Assembly (NCBI GenBank): GCA_025349905.2
Contig: MU624898.1
Location: forward strand, 1 to 18,128
Reading direction: 5' to 3'
Source: Blastocladiella britannica
Lineage: Eukaryota > Blastocladiomycota > Blastocladiomycetes > Blastocladiales > Blastocladiaceae
Length of the DNA: 18,128 nucleotides
Of the stretch, positions 1 through 13,053 are shown one piece after another; position 1 is the stretch's first letter, and every line of letters begins with the position of its first letter. The position numbers and the translations under genes are program-made. The notes beneath the pieces were generated by a model. That model was not told where the DNA came from. It saw nothing but the letters and a program-made list of their open reading frames with translations, and did no database searches.

Positions 1-141
1 GGTGGTGCAGGAAAAACAAGGACTGAAGAATTCCGTTGGCGATAAACGGACGTTTTGTTCCACATCACTTCCATCACTGAATTCTGCATCCGAAGCTCTG
101 TTCAGTGTAGCAGAAAAGAAAAAGACGGATCCGACGATGGA

Positions 142-2617
<2,476 letters not shown>

Positions 2618-3303
2618 GTCCAAGGAAGTGGATTCGTAAAGGTGGGGCGGATTATGAACAGGTGACGGATGTCTATTGGAAATTTTTGAGCTGTTTTAGT
2701 GATACAATTTTTGACAGCCATGGACATGAGCGACGATGGATCACGCCAGTGCAACGGTATCCGTGTCGCCAGAGTACGGATCACGGACCTTGCAAATGTT
2801 CAATTGCACGTTTGAGGTGCGCGAGGGTGGAGTGGTAAAAAACGCAGCGATCTCCCGAATATAAAGCGCGGAGCTTGCTGCAGCAAATATATAATATAAT
2901 AGGAGGCGAGAGGCTCTCGATCTTTTGGAAGTGTGGAGGAGGTGGAGGGAATCGCAATTACAAAATTTAATAGTTAGTCGGACTCGAAAGAAATAACGTT
3001 CTTCCCACTGATCTTTTAAGGCGAGGAAGGAACGGATTGGACTCGGGTAAAAAAACAAAAAAGGTGAAATACCAGCTGAGTATGGATTCGAAAGTAGTGC
3101 ACTTTGCACTTGAAAAACTATTCAAGGAGGAGCGGGCTTCGAAGCAATCTATCGTTTTAATATGGTTGCAGTGAAGGAAAGTATATTTTTGGATAGCATT
3201 GGGAATATTTGTCAATTTTTGTAATAATCGTCCTTTTTTGGGTTTGGGAATTCGCGATGAAATGAAATCGCTCTTTCAACTCAAGTATCACCAAAATTAC
3301 ACA
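2618..3303. promoter_or_regulatory. Divergent intergenic region between MARK and the LENG8-like gene
   Basis: This 686-bp stretch separates two divergent start codons, so it should hold both promoters and 5' UTRs. No convincing conserved ORF, tRNA or other RNA gene is visible. There is a TATA-like AT run near 2886-2902 and two short hairpin-prone sequences: CGAGAG-G-CTCTCG near 2908-2920 and GTGCA-CTT-TGCAC near 3096-3108. Promoter assignment rests on position only. Confidence 0.5.
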
Positions 3304-5655
3304 ATGTTGCCCAATCAGCAGCAGAACGGCTGGACGAGCGCGTCCGTTTATTTATTACTATACTTGGCTGCTTGGTCGACGTTTTTTTGGCTTAAATTTG
3401 ATCAAATCGAATCAACAGAGCGGCCGCGGCTTATTACCAAGCGTTCGCGCAACCAGCGGCTGCGGCGAGCACGACTGCGCCAGGAGGTGCCGCCGATTTG
3501 ACCGCAATTGCTGTCACGGGCGCGACGCTGGCCGTCCAGAGCGAATGGCTGAGCAAAACGCGCGAGGAGCAGCGGGCACACTTGCTGGCCCACCACACGC
3601 CGCCGCAAGAGGTCGAGGCGCGCTGCCAGGCGTACACGACCGCATACCAAGCGTACATTTCAACCCACCACCCCGATATTTGGGCCTTGATCCAGCAAAC
3701 GCTTTACCAAAAGCAGCATGCTGCCGCACACGCGTCGGCTGGTCCCGCCTTTCAATACTATCACCAACAATTACAGCAACAGTACGCCCAGGCGCAGGCG
3801 CAGGCGCAGGCGCAGGCGCAGGCTCTGGCTCCAGCTGCTGCTGTAACGGTATGAGACTGGTTTTGTTGGTTTTTGGATCTGCTCCTCACACTCTTGTCAT
3901 TTTTTGGGAGTGTAGACTGCGGCCCCTGGAGGCGGCGGCGTCAATGCCAGTGATAGCCATTTCACGTACGCTCCGGTTTTCCTTTTATTTGGAAAGGACA
4001 GCGCTGATTTTCCTTCACGTTCCATGTGCCAGAAAGTTTGCAGGCGATATCATGCGAATGGCAAGTGCCACAGGGGACCAGGCGCTCATCAAGCACATCC
4101 GGCGGTACTGCTTTCAAGAGTCGAAACAGCCGACAAAGTCCGACCAATGGGCCGACCCGACCCTGACACGAAGCAAATTCGAGGAACTACGGGCTTCATT
4201 TACGGCGCAAGGATCCGGTGCCGCCATGGGGGCAGCAGCAGGAGCACGGGGTACTCCGGGGCTCTCGGCTGCAGAGATTGATCAAAAGCGTGCCGCAGCT
4301 GCCGCAGTCGCCGCCAAGCTGAATGCCGTAAGTCGTTCGGGCTCGGCGGCATCGACGCCCATGGCGTCCCCGAAAGTGACCAAAAAGAAGGCTGACAAGT
4401 TTGGCGCTGCCGCGTCCGCTGCTGCCACCGCGTCGGCGCTTGGATCGAGCGCCAAGCCGCAGACCAAGGAGGAAGTAGCGGCCAAGGCGGCGCGCGCCGC
4501 CCGGTTCCAAGCCGACGAGTCGACGCGGGCCCGCGAGCGCGCACACGCCGAGGCGCTGGCCAACACGCACCGGGCCGAGTTTGAGCGGATCCACGCGCAG
4601 GTCCATGCGTCTGGCGACGACGATCCTGAGCTCGATGACGCGACAGGCAACGCGCCCATGGTCGTCGGCACGTCCATGGTCGTGGAGCGCGGGTACTTGC
4701 GGCTGACACAGGCGGTTGATCCTGCCAATGTCCGACCGCTGCCGGTCCTCGAGCAATCGATCGCCTTGGTGGCGCGGAAATGGACCACCGAACGGGACTA
4801 CCGGTACATGAGCGATCAGCTCAAGAGCATTCGCCAGGACTTGATGGTCCAGCGCATTCAGAACGAGTTTACTGCGCGCGTGTACGAAATGAATGCCCGC
4901 ATTGCGTTGGAAATGGTTCGATTCTTTCTTTTGTTTTCCAAAAAAAAAATCATTTCAAAGGTCCTCATTTGTTGGCGACAAATCTAATAGGGCGATCTCG
5001 GAGAGTTCAACCAGTGCCAAACGCAACTCCGCGACCTCTACAGCGTCGGCGTATCCGGATGCCGCACCGAGTTCATCGCGTACCGTCTGCTATACTTTTT
5101 GTACACCAAGTCGCGTCGGGACATGAAGATGCTCCTGGCGACCTTGACAGATGCCGAGCGCGCGAACCCGTACGTGGTGCTAGCGCTCGCGATCCGGACG
5201 GCGGTGCACACTGGTAACGCGCGGGCCTTTTTCTCGCTGTACGCGCGCGCACAGGCCGGCGACCTGCTCATGGGATCGTACCTGGTCAAGCCGATGGTGG
5301 ACCGCGAACGCGTCAAGGCGCTGTGGACGCTGACCAAGTCGCACGCCACTGTGCCCATGGCCCTGGTCATGAGCGACCTCGCAATGCGCAGTGTGCGAGA
5401 GGTCCGGGAATTCGTCAACGGGATCGTGCATCAGGTGTGCGACGCGAACGCGATCCAGCCGGTGCCCGAGGACCGCCGCCCGTACCTCGTCGCCAATGAG
5501 GCGGCGCAACTGGAGGGCAGGCGACTGCGAACCATGATGGAGGCATGGTTGCTCAAATTTACCACGGTTCGTTTTCATTGTTTTTCTCTTGTGCTTTTTC
5601 TATTGTATTCACTTTCCTTCTTTTTCAGGTCGATATCAAGGGCCAAATCGACTGA
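3304..5655 (+). CDS. THP3: LENG8/THP3-like SAC3/GANP-domain protein
   Basis: Proposed exons are 3304-3341, 3419-3848, 3916-3965, 4033-4915, 4991-5566 and 5629-5655, giving 667 aa. The C-terminal ~270 residues (from about 392) are a SAC3/GANP/PCI-type domain. They contain the family signatures VRPLPVLEQS, YMSDQLKSIRQDL, VQRIQNEFTARVYE and, across the fourth intron, ARIALEM|GDLGEFNQCQTQL. This matches LENG8 and yeast Thp3. Thp3 works with Csn12 in transcription elongation and mRNA maturation, so a nuclear mRNP role is expected. The N-terminal half is low complexity, with a Gln-Ala run at residues 137-148, a short basic stretch and an Ala/Lys/Arg-rich helical region. The 38-nt first exon is inferred from reading frame (GC+A codon) and a GTCCGT donor. 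The third intron is uncertain: GTACGC...CCAG (3966-4032) and GTTTTC...AAAG (3976-4036) both keep frame. I chose the first because its acceptor is the first AG. The last exon adds only eight residues. It converges on the phosphodiesterase gene. Confidence 0.88.
3789..3824 (+). repeat. CAGGCG hexanucleotide microsatellite inside coding sequence
   Basis: Five perfect CAGGCG copies (3789-3818) are followed by CAGGCT. They encode alternating Gln-Ala in the N-terminal low-complexity part of the LENG8/THP3-like protein. The unit length is a multiple of three, so length changes would keep frame. Confidence 0.95.
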
Positions 5656-5761
5656 ATCCAATAATTATATATATTTTCCTTTGGGGAATAGTGTATTGTC
5701 GGCCGCAAAAGCGAAAAAAAAGGACACGAAAAGGAGTGATAATGAACAAATGTGAACCACA

Positions 5762-8700
5762 TTACCTGCCAGGGCCTTGGGTAAGCGAAGGAATGCGATC
5801 GGGCAAGAGCGCTTGCGTCACGCCGGTAGTGCTGCTGGACTGCACCGCCGCATCGTCCTCCGAGTCGTTCGAATCCGAGCTGTAGTTCTTGTTGGATCGA
5901 ACAATGACGGGCGACAGCGGCTCGTCAAACTTGTTTGGTTTTTCTTTGGGCTGCTTGCCTTCTTCCGGAATTTGAGATGGGGAAACAACCGCCGCCGCTG
6001 CTGCCGCCGTTGCTTGGGCCGCCGCCTGAGTGGCTTTCCAGTACTCAAAGCTCGATCGCAGCTGGCCAATCTGCACCGGCAACGGCATGACTTGGTGAAT
6101 GGCCTCGTACAGTGGGAGCACGATCCAGGTCATGAAGCCCACCTGAGACCCAGGCAAGTTTGGCTGCGCGGAGTCGCAGTAGGGAGAGATGGGGAGGCCG
6201 AGCCGTCGCTCCTCGTCGCCTTGCTCAAAGAATTCTTGCATGATGCGTTCGATCCACTCCCTATAGATGGGAACTGTGTGTGTTTTTTTTTTCGTTAGCG
6301 TCATGAGGTAAAGCCATAGAGTAAAATAGAAACGGATACGCACGCTCTTTGCTCGGATTGGCAACGTCGCTCGCCTTCATGATCAACTTCAGCATCATGG
6401 TCCGATCGGTTGAGAGTCTCACGTCAAAGCACTCGACGCGCGTCTTCCACACCGTCATGAGCTCGGCTTGCAGCTTGAGATCGGTGGCCAGCACCAGCTC
6501 AATCACGAGGTCGCGGAAGCTCTTTCGCGTGGCTGGGTCCCAGTCGGCCGTGAAATTGCACTCGGGGGAATTGAGCACTGCAAATGCGGAAGCCAAGTGG
6601 TGCTGCTCCAGAACCGATCGGTCAGAGTACAAAACGGCGAGTGGATCCTGCTTGGCAATTAAAAACACATTCGAGACGCCTGGATGTTGGTGGTCGTGGA
6701 TGCTTGCAGCAAAGTAAAGCTGTGTTATTGTGTTGAGTGAATCAATCAGCCAAGCAAACAACAACAAAAATGAAAAGACCTACAGCAACGCGCTCGAGAT
6801 CCGAAAGATTATTCTGTAGGATCTCACAGTGCGAAAAGACATAGGCTCCATGAAGCACGTCCGTCGCATGGGTTGAATTGTGATAGGAAATGGTTGCCCG
6901 GTAACCAGTCTACTCATAAAAAAAAGCGTCAATTAGATTGCTTCCCGACAAGGAAGGAAAACGATGAAAACACGGACCTCGATCCTGTGCATGCACCGCA
7001 AAAATTTGTCGATGGGAATGTGCATGGACTCAAACAACTTTTCGCGCCAGAAAATTGCGGACGAGAACACGAGCAACGGTGCTCCAAAGGTGGCAGTTTC
7101 GAAATCAAAAATCTGCCAGTTCCACTCGAGCGACGAATCGAAAAACATGCCGAGCTTAGCATAGTCAATGACTCTGGCCCCGAACCGAAGAATCGACACG
7201 GCTCCAGTCACTGCATCGAGCTCGGCAACAATGTCGGTCGAGGTCACTGATCCGTCACCAAGGGCATCGGGACTGGTGCGTTGTGTGGCCCCACTCGTTG
7301 AGGCAGCACTGGAGAGCTGTCCCATTTTGCTGGCCTCCACTGATTTTTGCTTTGGCGGGCCCTCTCCCTCCTCAAGGCCGTTGGTCAGTGAAATGTACAC
7401 GGACATGCTCCCCGCCGCCGACTGCGGTGGGGGCATGGTGGCCGAAAACTGGAACCGACTGAGCGGGCTGCCGCGTGATGCCCGACCGCCGCCGCCGTGC
7501 GGCTCGCTGATGGTGCGCACCGGGCTGTAGTGCAGCAGGAGCTGCGACGCGCGCGGCAGCACCTCGTTCTGAACCCATTTTTCCTGATCCAAGTCGGCCG
7601 ACGACTGCCGCACCGTCGGGAGAATTCCGCTGCTGACGCCTTGCGTTGACCCTCCGCCGGTTTGAAGGCCCGACAAATTTTGACTGACCGCATTGCTGTT
7701 ACCTCCATTCGACAGAGCACCGCCACCACCGCTACCCGCAGTCGCGCGAAGAAGCGAGCTCTGAAAGTCGGGAATCATCGGGTTGGACGACTGAATGAGC
7801 CGCAGCACCGTGGCCAGCGCCGTCACCAGTGGGCCCTCGAGTTTGGGCTGGGCAAGCAACTCGCGCAGCAACGCCGCTGCGCGTTCCAGCGGGCTAATCA
7901 GATCGACTGGGAGCGCCGAAGACGTGTGTGGCGAAGACTGGATCGCGAGCAGCTGCGTCTGCAGCTTGCTGCACGACTGCGCGTAAAACTGCGACCGGTA
8001 GAAATCGAGGCGGGACCGCCGCTCAATCTGGTACACGAATGCAATGCTCGTGCCCAGGGAAACAAACGTGAGCCCACCCACGAAAATGTAGTCGAGGAGA
8101 GGGTGCGTGGGCCACGGGTACTGGTGGGCGCCGACGACCATGAAAATCAGCCACAGAACCGCCGAAGAGACGGCGGCAAACGTGAAGCGCAGACGCAGCA
8201 GGAGGATGGTCGCCATGGCCGACACCACAAACAGGAACCCGGGGCGGTAAATCGAATACGAAATGCTGCCGAATCCAGTTGGAATCCCTTCCACGAGGAG
8301 CACCATATCATAGACAATGACGCCGCCAAGGACATGGAGCATGAGGACCGCGGTGGTGAGCCAGTTGAGCCATAGCGCCCGCGTTGCTTCGGTCACCGAA
8401 AACGAAATGGTCAGCAGGGTCAAGTGGCACCCGAGAACCACGAGCGGCGAGCCGAGGCGAAGGTACGTTGACCCAGCTGCATCGCTGTTGCTGCTATCGG
8501 CAGGAGCAGATCCCGACACTTGCATATCGCGGAGAGCGGAAAATGCGACGCCGACCACAGCCGCGATGCTCACAAACAGCTGCCAGCTGCGAATCACAAT
8601 ATCGGACCATTCGCGGAGGTAGGAGAGCTCCGTCACGGGATCCTATAAATGAAATATACATTTATCGCGTGCGACTATGAAGCGAAAAAAAAAAGGGACC

Positions 8701-9471
8701 TCGTACCCTGAAAGCGAGCGTCCATTTCCCAATCTGGTTGTCAAAGCCGTCCGTTTTTGGCTCTGGCTCGAACCGGACAATTGCATTCATGGAGGCAAGA
8801 AAGCTGGACGGCGCAGGGCTCTTTTGCAGCATTGGTTTCTCGAATGCCGACTTGTCGAGGCCATTGCCAGCCGAGGCAGAGCGGGCCGCAACCGCCGCAT
8901 TGTAAACCGCAGACATGTCCGCGACATTGAGCGGCACGCTCACGACGTTTGGCGAGTACTTTGCAATGGACCCACGTCGACCCTGTGTTGGAATGGTGCG
9001 GAGCGGTGTTGGTCCGTCAAATGCGGGTGCCGGGTTTCCCGACAAGGATCCTCGACGGGGCATTGAGGGTGATGCAGTCGGCAGGGATCCGCGGCGTGCG
9101 TGTTGTGGTATGCTCGTAAACGAGGCGGGAACTCCTCCAAGAACCCCATTGCCGCCGCCACTGCCGTTGCCGCCGCTACCAGGGCTGTTGTTGAAGTTGC
9201 TTGCGGACGTCGCACTGCCACCGATCGTGTTGTTGGAAGGCATGAACGGAAGGGACGCGGGTGGCGACATGAACAGCGACGATGGCGCGCGAGCGGTGGT
9301 CGATGCTGCTCCCGTCGTGGTCGCGGCGCTGGCCGTCGTGGACGAGCTCTGCGCCACGGGAGCTCCTCGCCCTGCACCAGACTGGCTCAGGGCGGCTGCT
9401 CCATGAAACGGCCGTTGGCGGCGTGACTGCCCTGGAGTGGATCCAGAGTTACCTGTGGCTCCAGTCGACAT
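5762..9471 (-). CDS. Six-transmembrane class I cyclic nucleotide phosphodiesterase
   Basis: Exons are 9471-8707, 8642-6978, 6909-6784, 6719-6344 and 6273-5762, giving 1147 aa. All four introns are 64-70 nt with GT..AG ends. The catalytic part of the family hydrolyses cAMP and/or cGMP. The sequence shows the class I PDE core: YHNSTHATDVLH (H820, metal ligand H824), IHDHQHPG (H860, D861), ASDVANPSKE (D970), the WIERIMQEFF helix and SQVGF with the nucleotide-binding glutamine (Q1021). Residues 1-255 are Ser/Gly/Ala-rich with three RRGS motifs (S129, S142, S168) that fit PKA sites. About six hydrophobic helices lie at roughly 270-291, 321-338, 347-373, 389-405, 408-426 and 436-460. A charged helix (IERRSRLDFYRSQF) and a long low-complexity linker precede the catalytic domain. 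An acidic Ser-rich tail ends the protein. cAMP against cGMP preference cannot be read from the sequence. The protein likely acts as a membrane-bound PDE. Confidence 0.93.
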
Positions 9472-10066
9472 TTTTGGAACTACTCTGCTTGCAGATCCTC
9501 GCTTGGTGGTCTTTTTATTTGTTTCGTTGGGAGTGTCGTGGGTGGTATTTCCGTACAGTCTTGGGAAAATGTCGTTGTTCGTTGTTTAATCGTGCCCTTG
9601 TTCTTTTCAGCTGACAGATTGCCCAATCCGGCTGAGCAGAGGGCAATCACTTTGTCCCAATTTTTTTCGGGAAAGTGGTATTGTCGAGCTGGGGATTGGC
9701 AAATGCGATAAAATAGAGTGTTGTTCTTACTGTATAGTCGCGGAGAAACGGGGGGAAAGTATTAATTGGGAAAGCTATAAACGGTTGGTGGGCTTAATAT
9801 ATACTCTGTGGTGGATAACCGATCGACCCGAGGAGGAAGGGGAAACGGGGGGAAACAAAGGTGGAACGGGCTACTCGCGTAGATCGGAAGTGATTGGAAC
9901 GGATTGCATGTGTTATTAAATAAGGGGGAACACGAATGGGAAATCTGGATTCATGTATTATATAGTTGACTGGCAAAACCTTATTTTTCAGATCCGTTGT
10001 CCACTAGATCCGATGGGAAAATCACAAAATCAAAATGGGAAAACAACAAAAAAAAAAAATTATTGA
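9472..10066. promoter_or_regulatory. Intergenic region upstream of the phosphodiesterase gene
   Basis: This 595-bp stretch lies between the PDE start codon and the stop codon of the next minus-strand gene. It should hold the PDE promoter and 5' UTR and the 3' UTR of the pseudouridine gene. No coding potential or RNA gene is convincing. It is rich in G runs and contains two identical 14-mers, TATA-like AT tracts near 9774 and 9797, and an A-tract at about 10048-10059. Function is inferred from position. Confidence 0.5.
9745..9855. repeat. Two identical 14-bp copies of GAAACGGGGGGAAA
   Basis: Exact copies occur at 9745-9758 and 9842-9855, 97 bp apart. On the PDE-coding strand they read TTTCCCCCCGTTTC and sit about 275-385 bp upstream of the PDE start codon. 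They could be a shared protein-binding site, but the low complexity means chance is possible. Confidence 0.6.
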
Positions 10067-12368
10067 TCATAACTCTCCAAGATCCTCCGAGACGGCCAAC
10101 GGACTGGCAAGCGTGGCTTCCGCGGCACGCACCGCCCGAGCCACATGGTCTGCCATCAACGAAAGATCGTCCCCATGAGCGTGCAAGCTCGCCGCAAACG
10201 CCCCAACCAGAGTATCGCCAGCGCCAGTGACATTGACCACCTTCACATTGTTCGAGGGCGCGACCCATCCAACCAGGAGCTGATCTGTGCGCTCTTTCGG
10301 TTGCTCGAGGAGGTGAACTTCATGCACGACGGACGCCCACGTCCATTTCGGGTGCGTATAAAAGGCACCGATGTTGCTCTGTCCGAAACGGGCTGCCGAC
10401 GCGTCGTCCTGGGCGCAGCGCTCAATGTACATGGCCCCGAGATCGCCGCACTTAATGAGCAGGCGTGGAATGTGCCGGGTAACGTGCCACGCACACCCCA
10501 GCACTGCCTGGACGACTTCCGGCGTTTTCCGCGAGTCGTGTGGGAACCCAGTCGGCGCGGCGGCCCGGAAGAGTGTCTGAGATTCCGATGGGTCCATTGC
10601 CAGCATAGTGTTTGCCATGGCCTTGAGCTCCACAAGGTTGGGGGTCGTGTACTTGAGGATGCCAAATGGGGTAGTGGCCCAGGGCATGGTCGTGGCCTTG
10701 ACCACGGACGTGGGCTCAAAGATCGCGGGCACGTTGCGCTTGTGGGCCAACAGGGCCACTTTTGCAAACTCGACGGGACCCAAGTTGCCATCGACCACCA
10801 CCAAACTGGCGTTATCGAGCATGCGACCCACACGGTCCACAATGTCGGGCGACCGCAGCACGTCCATGTCAGCCACCGCCGTGACCAGCTCGCCGTCGGC
10901 CGTGTGCAGCGCATTGTAAACGGCGGTACGCGCGCCGGGGACCGTGACAATGCCCTCGGTGGACATGCCCAGGGCCTCGGTGGCGGTGCGGACCGCGGTG
11001 CCGGCAACGTCATCGCCGACCGTGGACATGAGGATCGGCGCGGTGCCAAGACGGTGCATAGCTTCCGCCACGTTGCGCGCGACGCCGCCGGGAGTCTGCG
11101 TCACTGTGCCCTTGTACGACGAGTGGAGCTCGATCTCATTGGAGTCGGCAGTCGTGGCGGTAATGTCGAGCACCAGGCCGCCAACGACCACGGGGCGGAG
11201 GGAGGGTTTCACTGCTGCCGACGAAGCTGGTTGAGCATTCTTTTGCGGCAGAAGAGTGTGCCCATGCTTTTTCATGTGTGCGAGCGCGACGGCGATCTGC
11301 GCGCCAACGGCGGCATTGTTGAGAATCAGGGCAATGTTGGCGGCGAGCGACTGGCCGCCCGTCAGTTCAGCGACGCGCGCCAGCAAGAACGGCGTAGCAT
11401 CCTTGCCCTTGATCCTGCGTTCCTCGGCCTCGGCCACCGCCTGGTCGACTGCGCGCTGGATGAGCGCAGCTGCGTCATTTTTCTTACCGGCCGCGTCGGT
11501 TGGGGTCGGGATCGGGACCGCCACCACGACGCCCGAGTCGAGGCGCATTGCACGGTTGTGGTACACGATGCCGGCGCAGTCGGCGATGGTGGGCGAGTGG
11601 TTGGGCGACGGCAGGCCCGACGACGGCGTGTAGAACGCGGGGAAATCGGCGCCCAGCGGCGCGTGGGTCGTCACGGTGACGCCCTGAGTTTCGAGGTACT
11701 CGAGCGTCTTGGGCACGTCGAGGATCGATTTGACGCCGGCGCACACGACTGTGACGGGCGTTCGACCCTTAACAAAATCCATATCATCAGTTTTTCGAAG
11801 CATTCACAAGCGCAGGACATGCACATACCAGCTCAGTGAGATCGGCGCTCACGTCCCACGTCTCCTCGGCGCCGCGGTGCACGCCGCCGATCCCGCCCGT
11901 GACAAACACGTCGATCCCGGCTGCAGCCGCCACCACCATGGTTCCAGCGACGGTAGTGGCGCCGTGTCCACCGCGGGCCAGTACTGGCGCAAAGTCGCGG
12001 CGCGACGTCTTGGTGACGGCGTTGCGCGGCAGCTGGCCCAGCCGCTCGAGTGCGGCGTCGTCCAGGCCCACGTGCACGTTGCCGTCCATGATGGCGATGG
12101 TCGCGGGCTCGGCCCCGTGCGACCGAATAATGGACTCGACGGCCCGCGCGGTCTCCACGTTGGCCGGGTACGGCATGCCGTGGGTGATGATCGTGGATTC
12201 GAGGGCCACTACGGGCCGGGACGCCGCCAGCGCATCGCGGACTCGCGGCGACAGGTGCAGTTTCGTTGCGGGGATCACGGAGGTGCTGATTGCACGTCGC
12301 GCCAGTACGGCGGTTACAACAACAGAGGCCCGAGGCACTCGACCAAGCAAGAACGTCGCCAGCGTCAT
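10067..12368 (-). CDS. Bifunctional pseudouridine-5'-phosphate glycosidase / pseudouridine kinase (PsuG-PsuK fusion)
   Basis: Exons are 12368-11829 and 11767-10067, joined across a 61-nt intron (GTATGT...TTAAG) to give 746 aa. The N-terminal ~340 residues are PsuG (indigoidine-synthase-A-like). They carry ALESTIITHG (E57), AIMDGNVHVGL, KTSRRD (K120), VFVTGGIGGVHRG, DVSADLTEL (D176) and AGVKSILD. K193 corresponds to the lysine that forms a Schiff base with ribose 5-phosphate in the E. coli enzyme. The C-terminal part is a PfkB-type kinase with PGGVARN and VTGAGDTLVGAF (catalytic D698). Together these phosphorylate pseudouridine and split the C-glycosidic bond to give uracil and ribose 5-phosphate. 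S. pombe has the same fusion. The first ~30 residues are rich in Arg, Ala and hydroxylated residues and lack acidic residues, so a mitochondrial presequence is likely. The gene follows SNU13 on the same strand after 128 bp, with an AT-rich stretch just upstream of the ATG. Confidence 0.95.
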
Positions 12369-12496
12369 TTTGAGAATTAATTAATAATTATGTATTATTG
12401 AGCGACAAAGAGATGGAAGAGTGGCAGAGAGGACGCCGTCATCAGAACGCTTCCATCTGGACGACCCCAAGCAGCGCACTCGAAGACACAACTCAC

Positions 12497-12955
12497 TTAA
12501 ATGAGGAGCTTCTCAATGTCGACCTTGATGGTCTGGATCTGCGAGTTGAGGTCCGACGCAGCGTTGGTGGTCACCGACGCCGAAATGACGGCACGCGACA
12601 CACCGCAGGCGCGGCCAAGACCAACCTTAGAGGGGACAAACACGTACGGCACGTTCTTGTCCTCGCACAGGAGGGGGAGGTGCAGCAGAATCTCAATCGG
12701 GTCGGCGTCCGCGGCCATGACAATGAACTCGGAGACACCGCGGTTGAGCGTCTTGGTGGCCTCGTTGGCGCCCTTCTTAAGCTGCTTGTAGTGCGCCGCC
12801 TGCTGGATCAGGTCGAGAATCTTGGTCGTCAGCTGCGCGTCGGCGAGGGGGAAGGCCTTGGGGTTGGGGGTGGTCGACTATTTATTGTTTTTTTTGTGAG
12901 TCTTTTTTTTTTTTTTGCAGGAGGACGCGTCTTTTAAGTTAAAGGAACGAACCAT
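12497..12955 (-). CDS. SNU13: SNU13 / 15.5K, L7Ae-family U4/U6.U5 and box C/D snoRNP protein
   Basis: The protein is 127 aa, against 126 in yeast and 128 in human. It binds kink-turns in U4 snRNA and box C/D snoRNAs. Diagnostic stretches are [59 protein letters not shown] and GRACGVSR. Exon 1 is only the ATG (12955-12953). A 75-nt intron (12952-12878, GTTCGT...ATAG) separates it from exon 2 (12877-12497), which begins STTPNPKAF. This rebuilds the expected fungal N-terminus. The alternative of starting at an internal Met (12718) would delete half of the RNA-binding fold, so the split-ATG model is strongly preferred. The intron contains a long A-tract on the coding strand. A paired CACGTG element lies about 100 bp upstream. 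Confidence 0.96.
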
Positions 12956-13053
12956 ATTGGTTATTGATTGAGACGAGGGTGCTTGAAGGTACGCGAAAGG
13001 AAGGAGATGGAGTTGCAGAAGAAATATTTTTGTACAATGAATTTTAAGAAGGT

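Noticed and set aside
4910..4930. A tRNA B-box-like GGTTCGATTC.
   Set aside because: It spans the exon 4/intron 4 donor of the LENG8-like gene and there is no A box or cloverleaf around it.
6933..8636. The membrane part of the PDE as a rhodopsin domain (rhodopsin-PDE fusion).
   Set aside because: There is no lysine between residues 256 and 480, so no retinal Schiff-base site exists, and only about six helices are seen.
10145..11839. A 564-codon plus-strand frame across the pseudouridine gene.
   Set aside because: It is antisense to an enzyme with clear catalytic motifs, and its His/Arg/Gly-rich translation matches no family.
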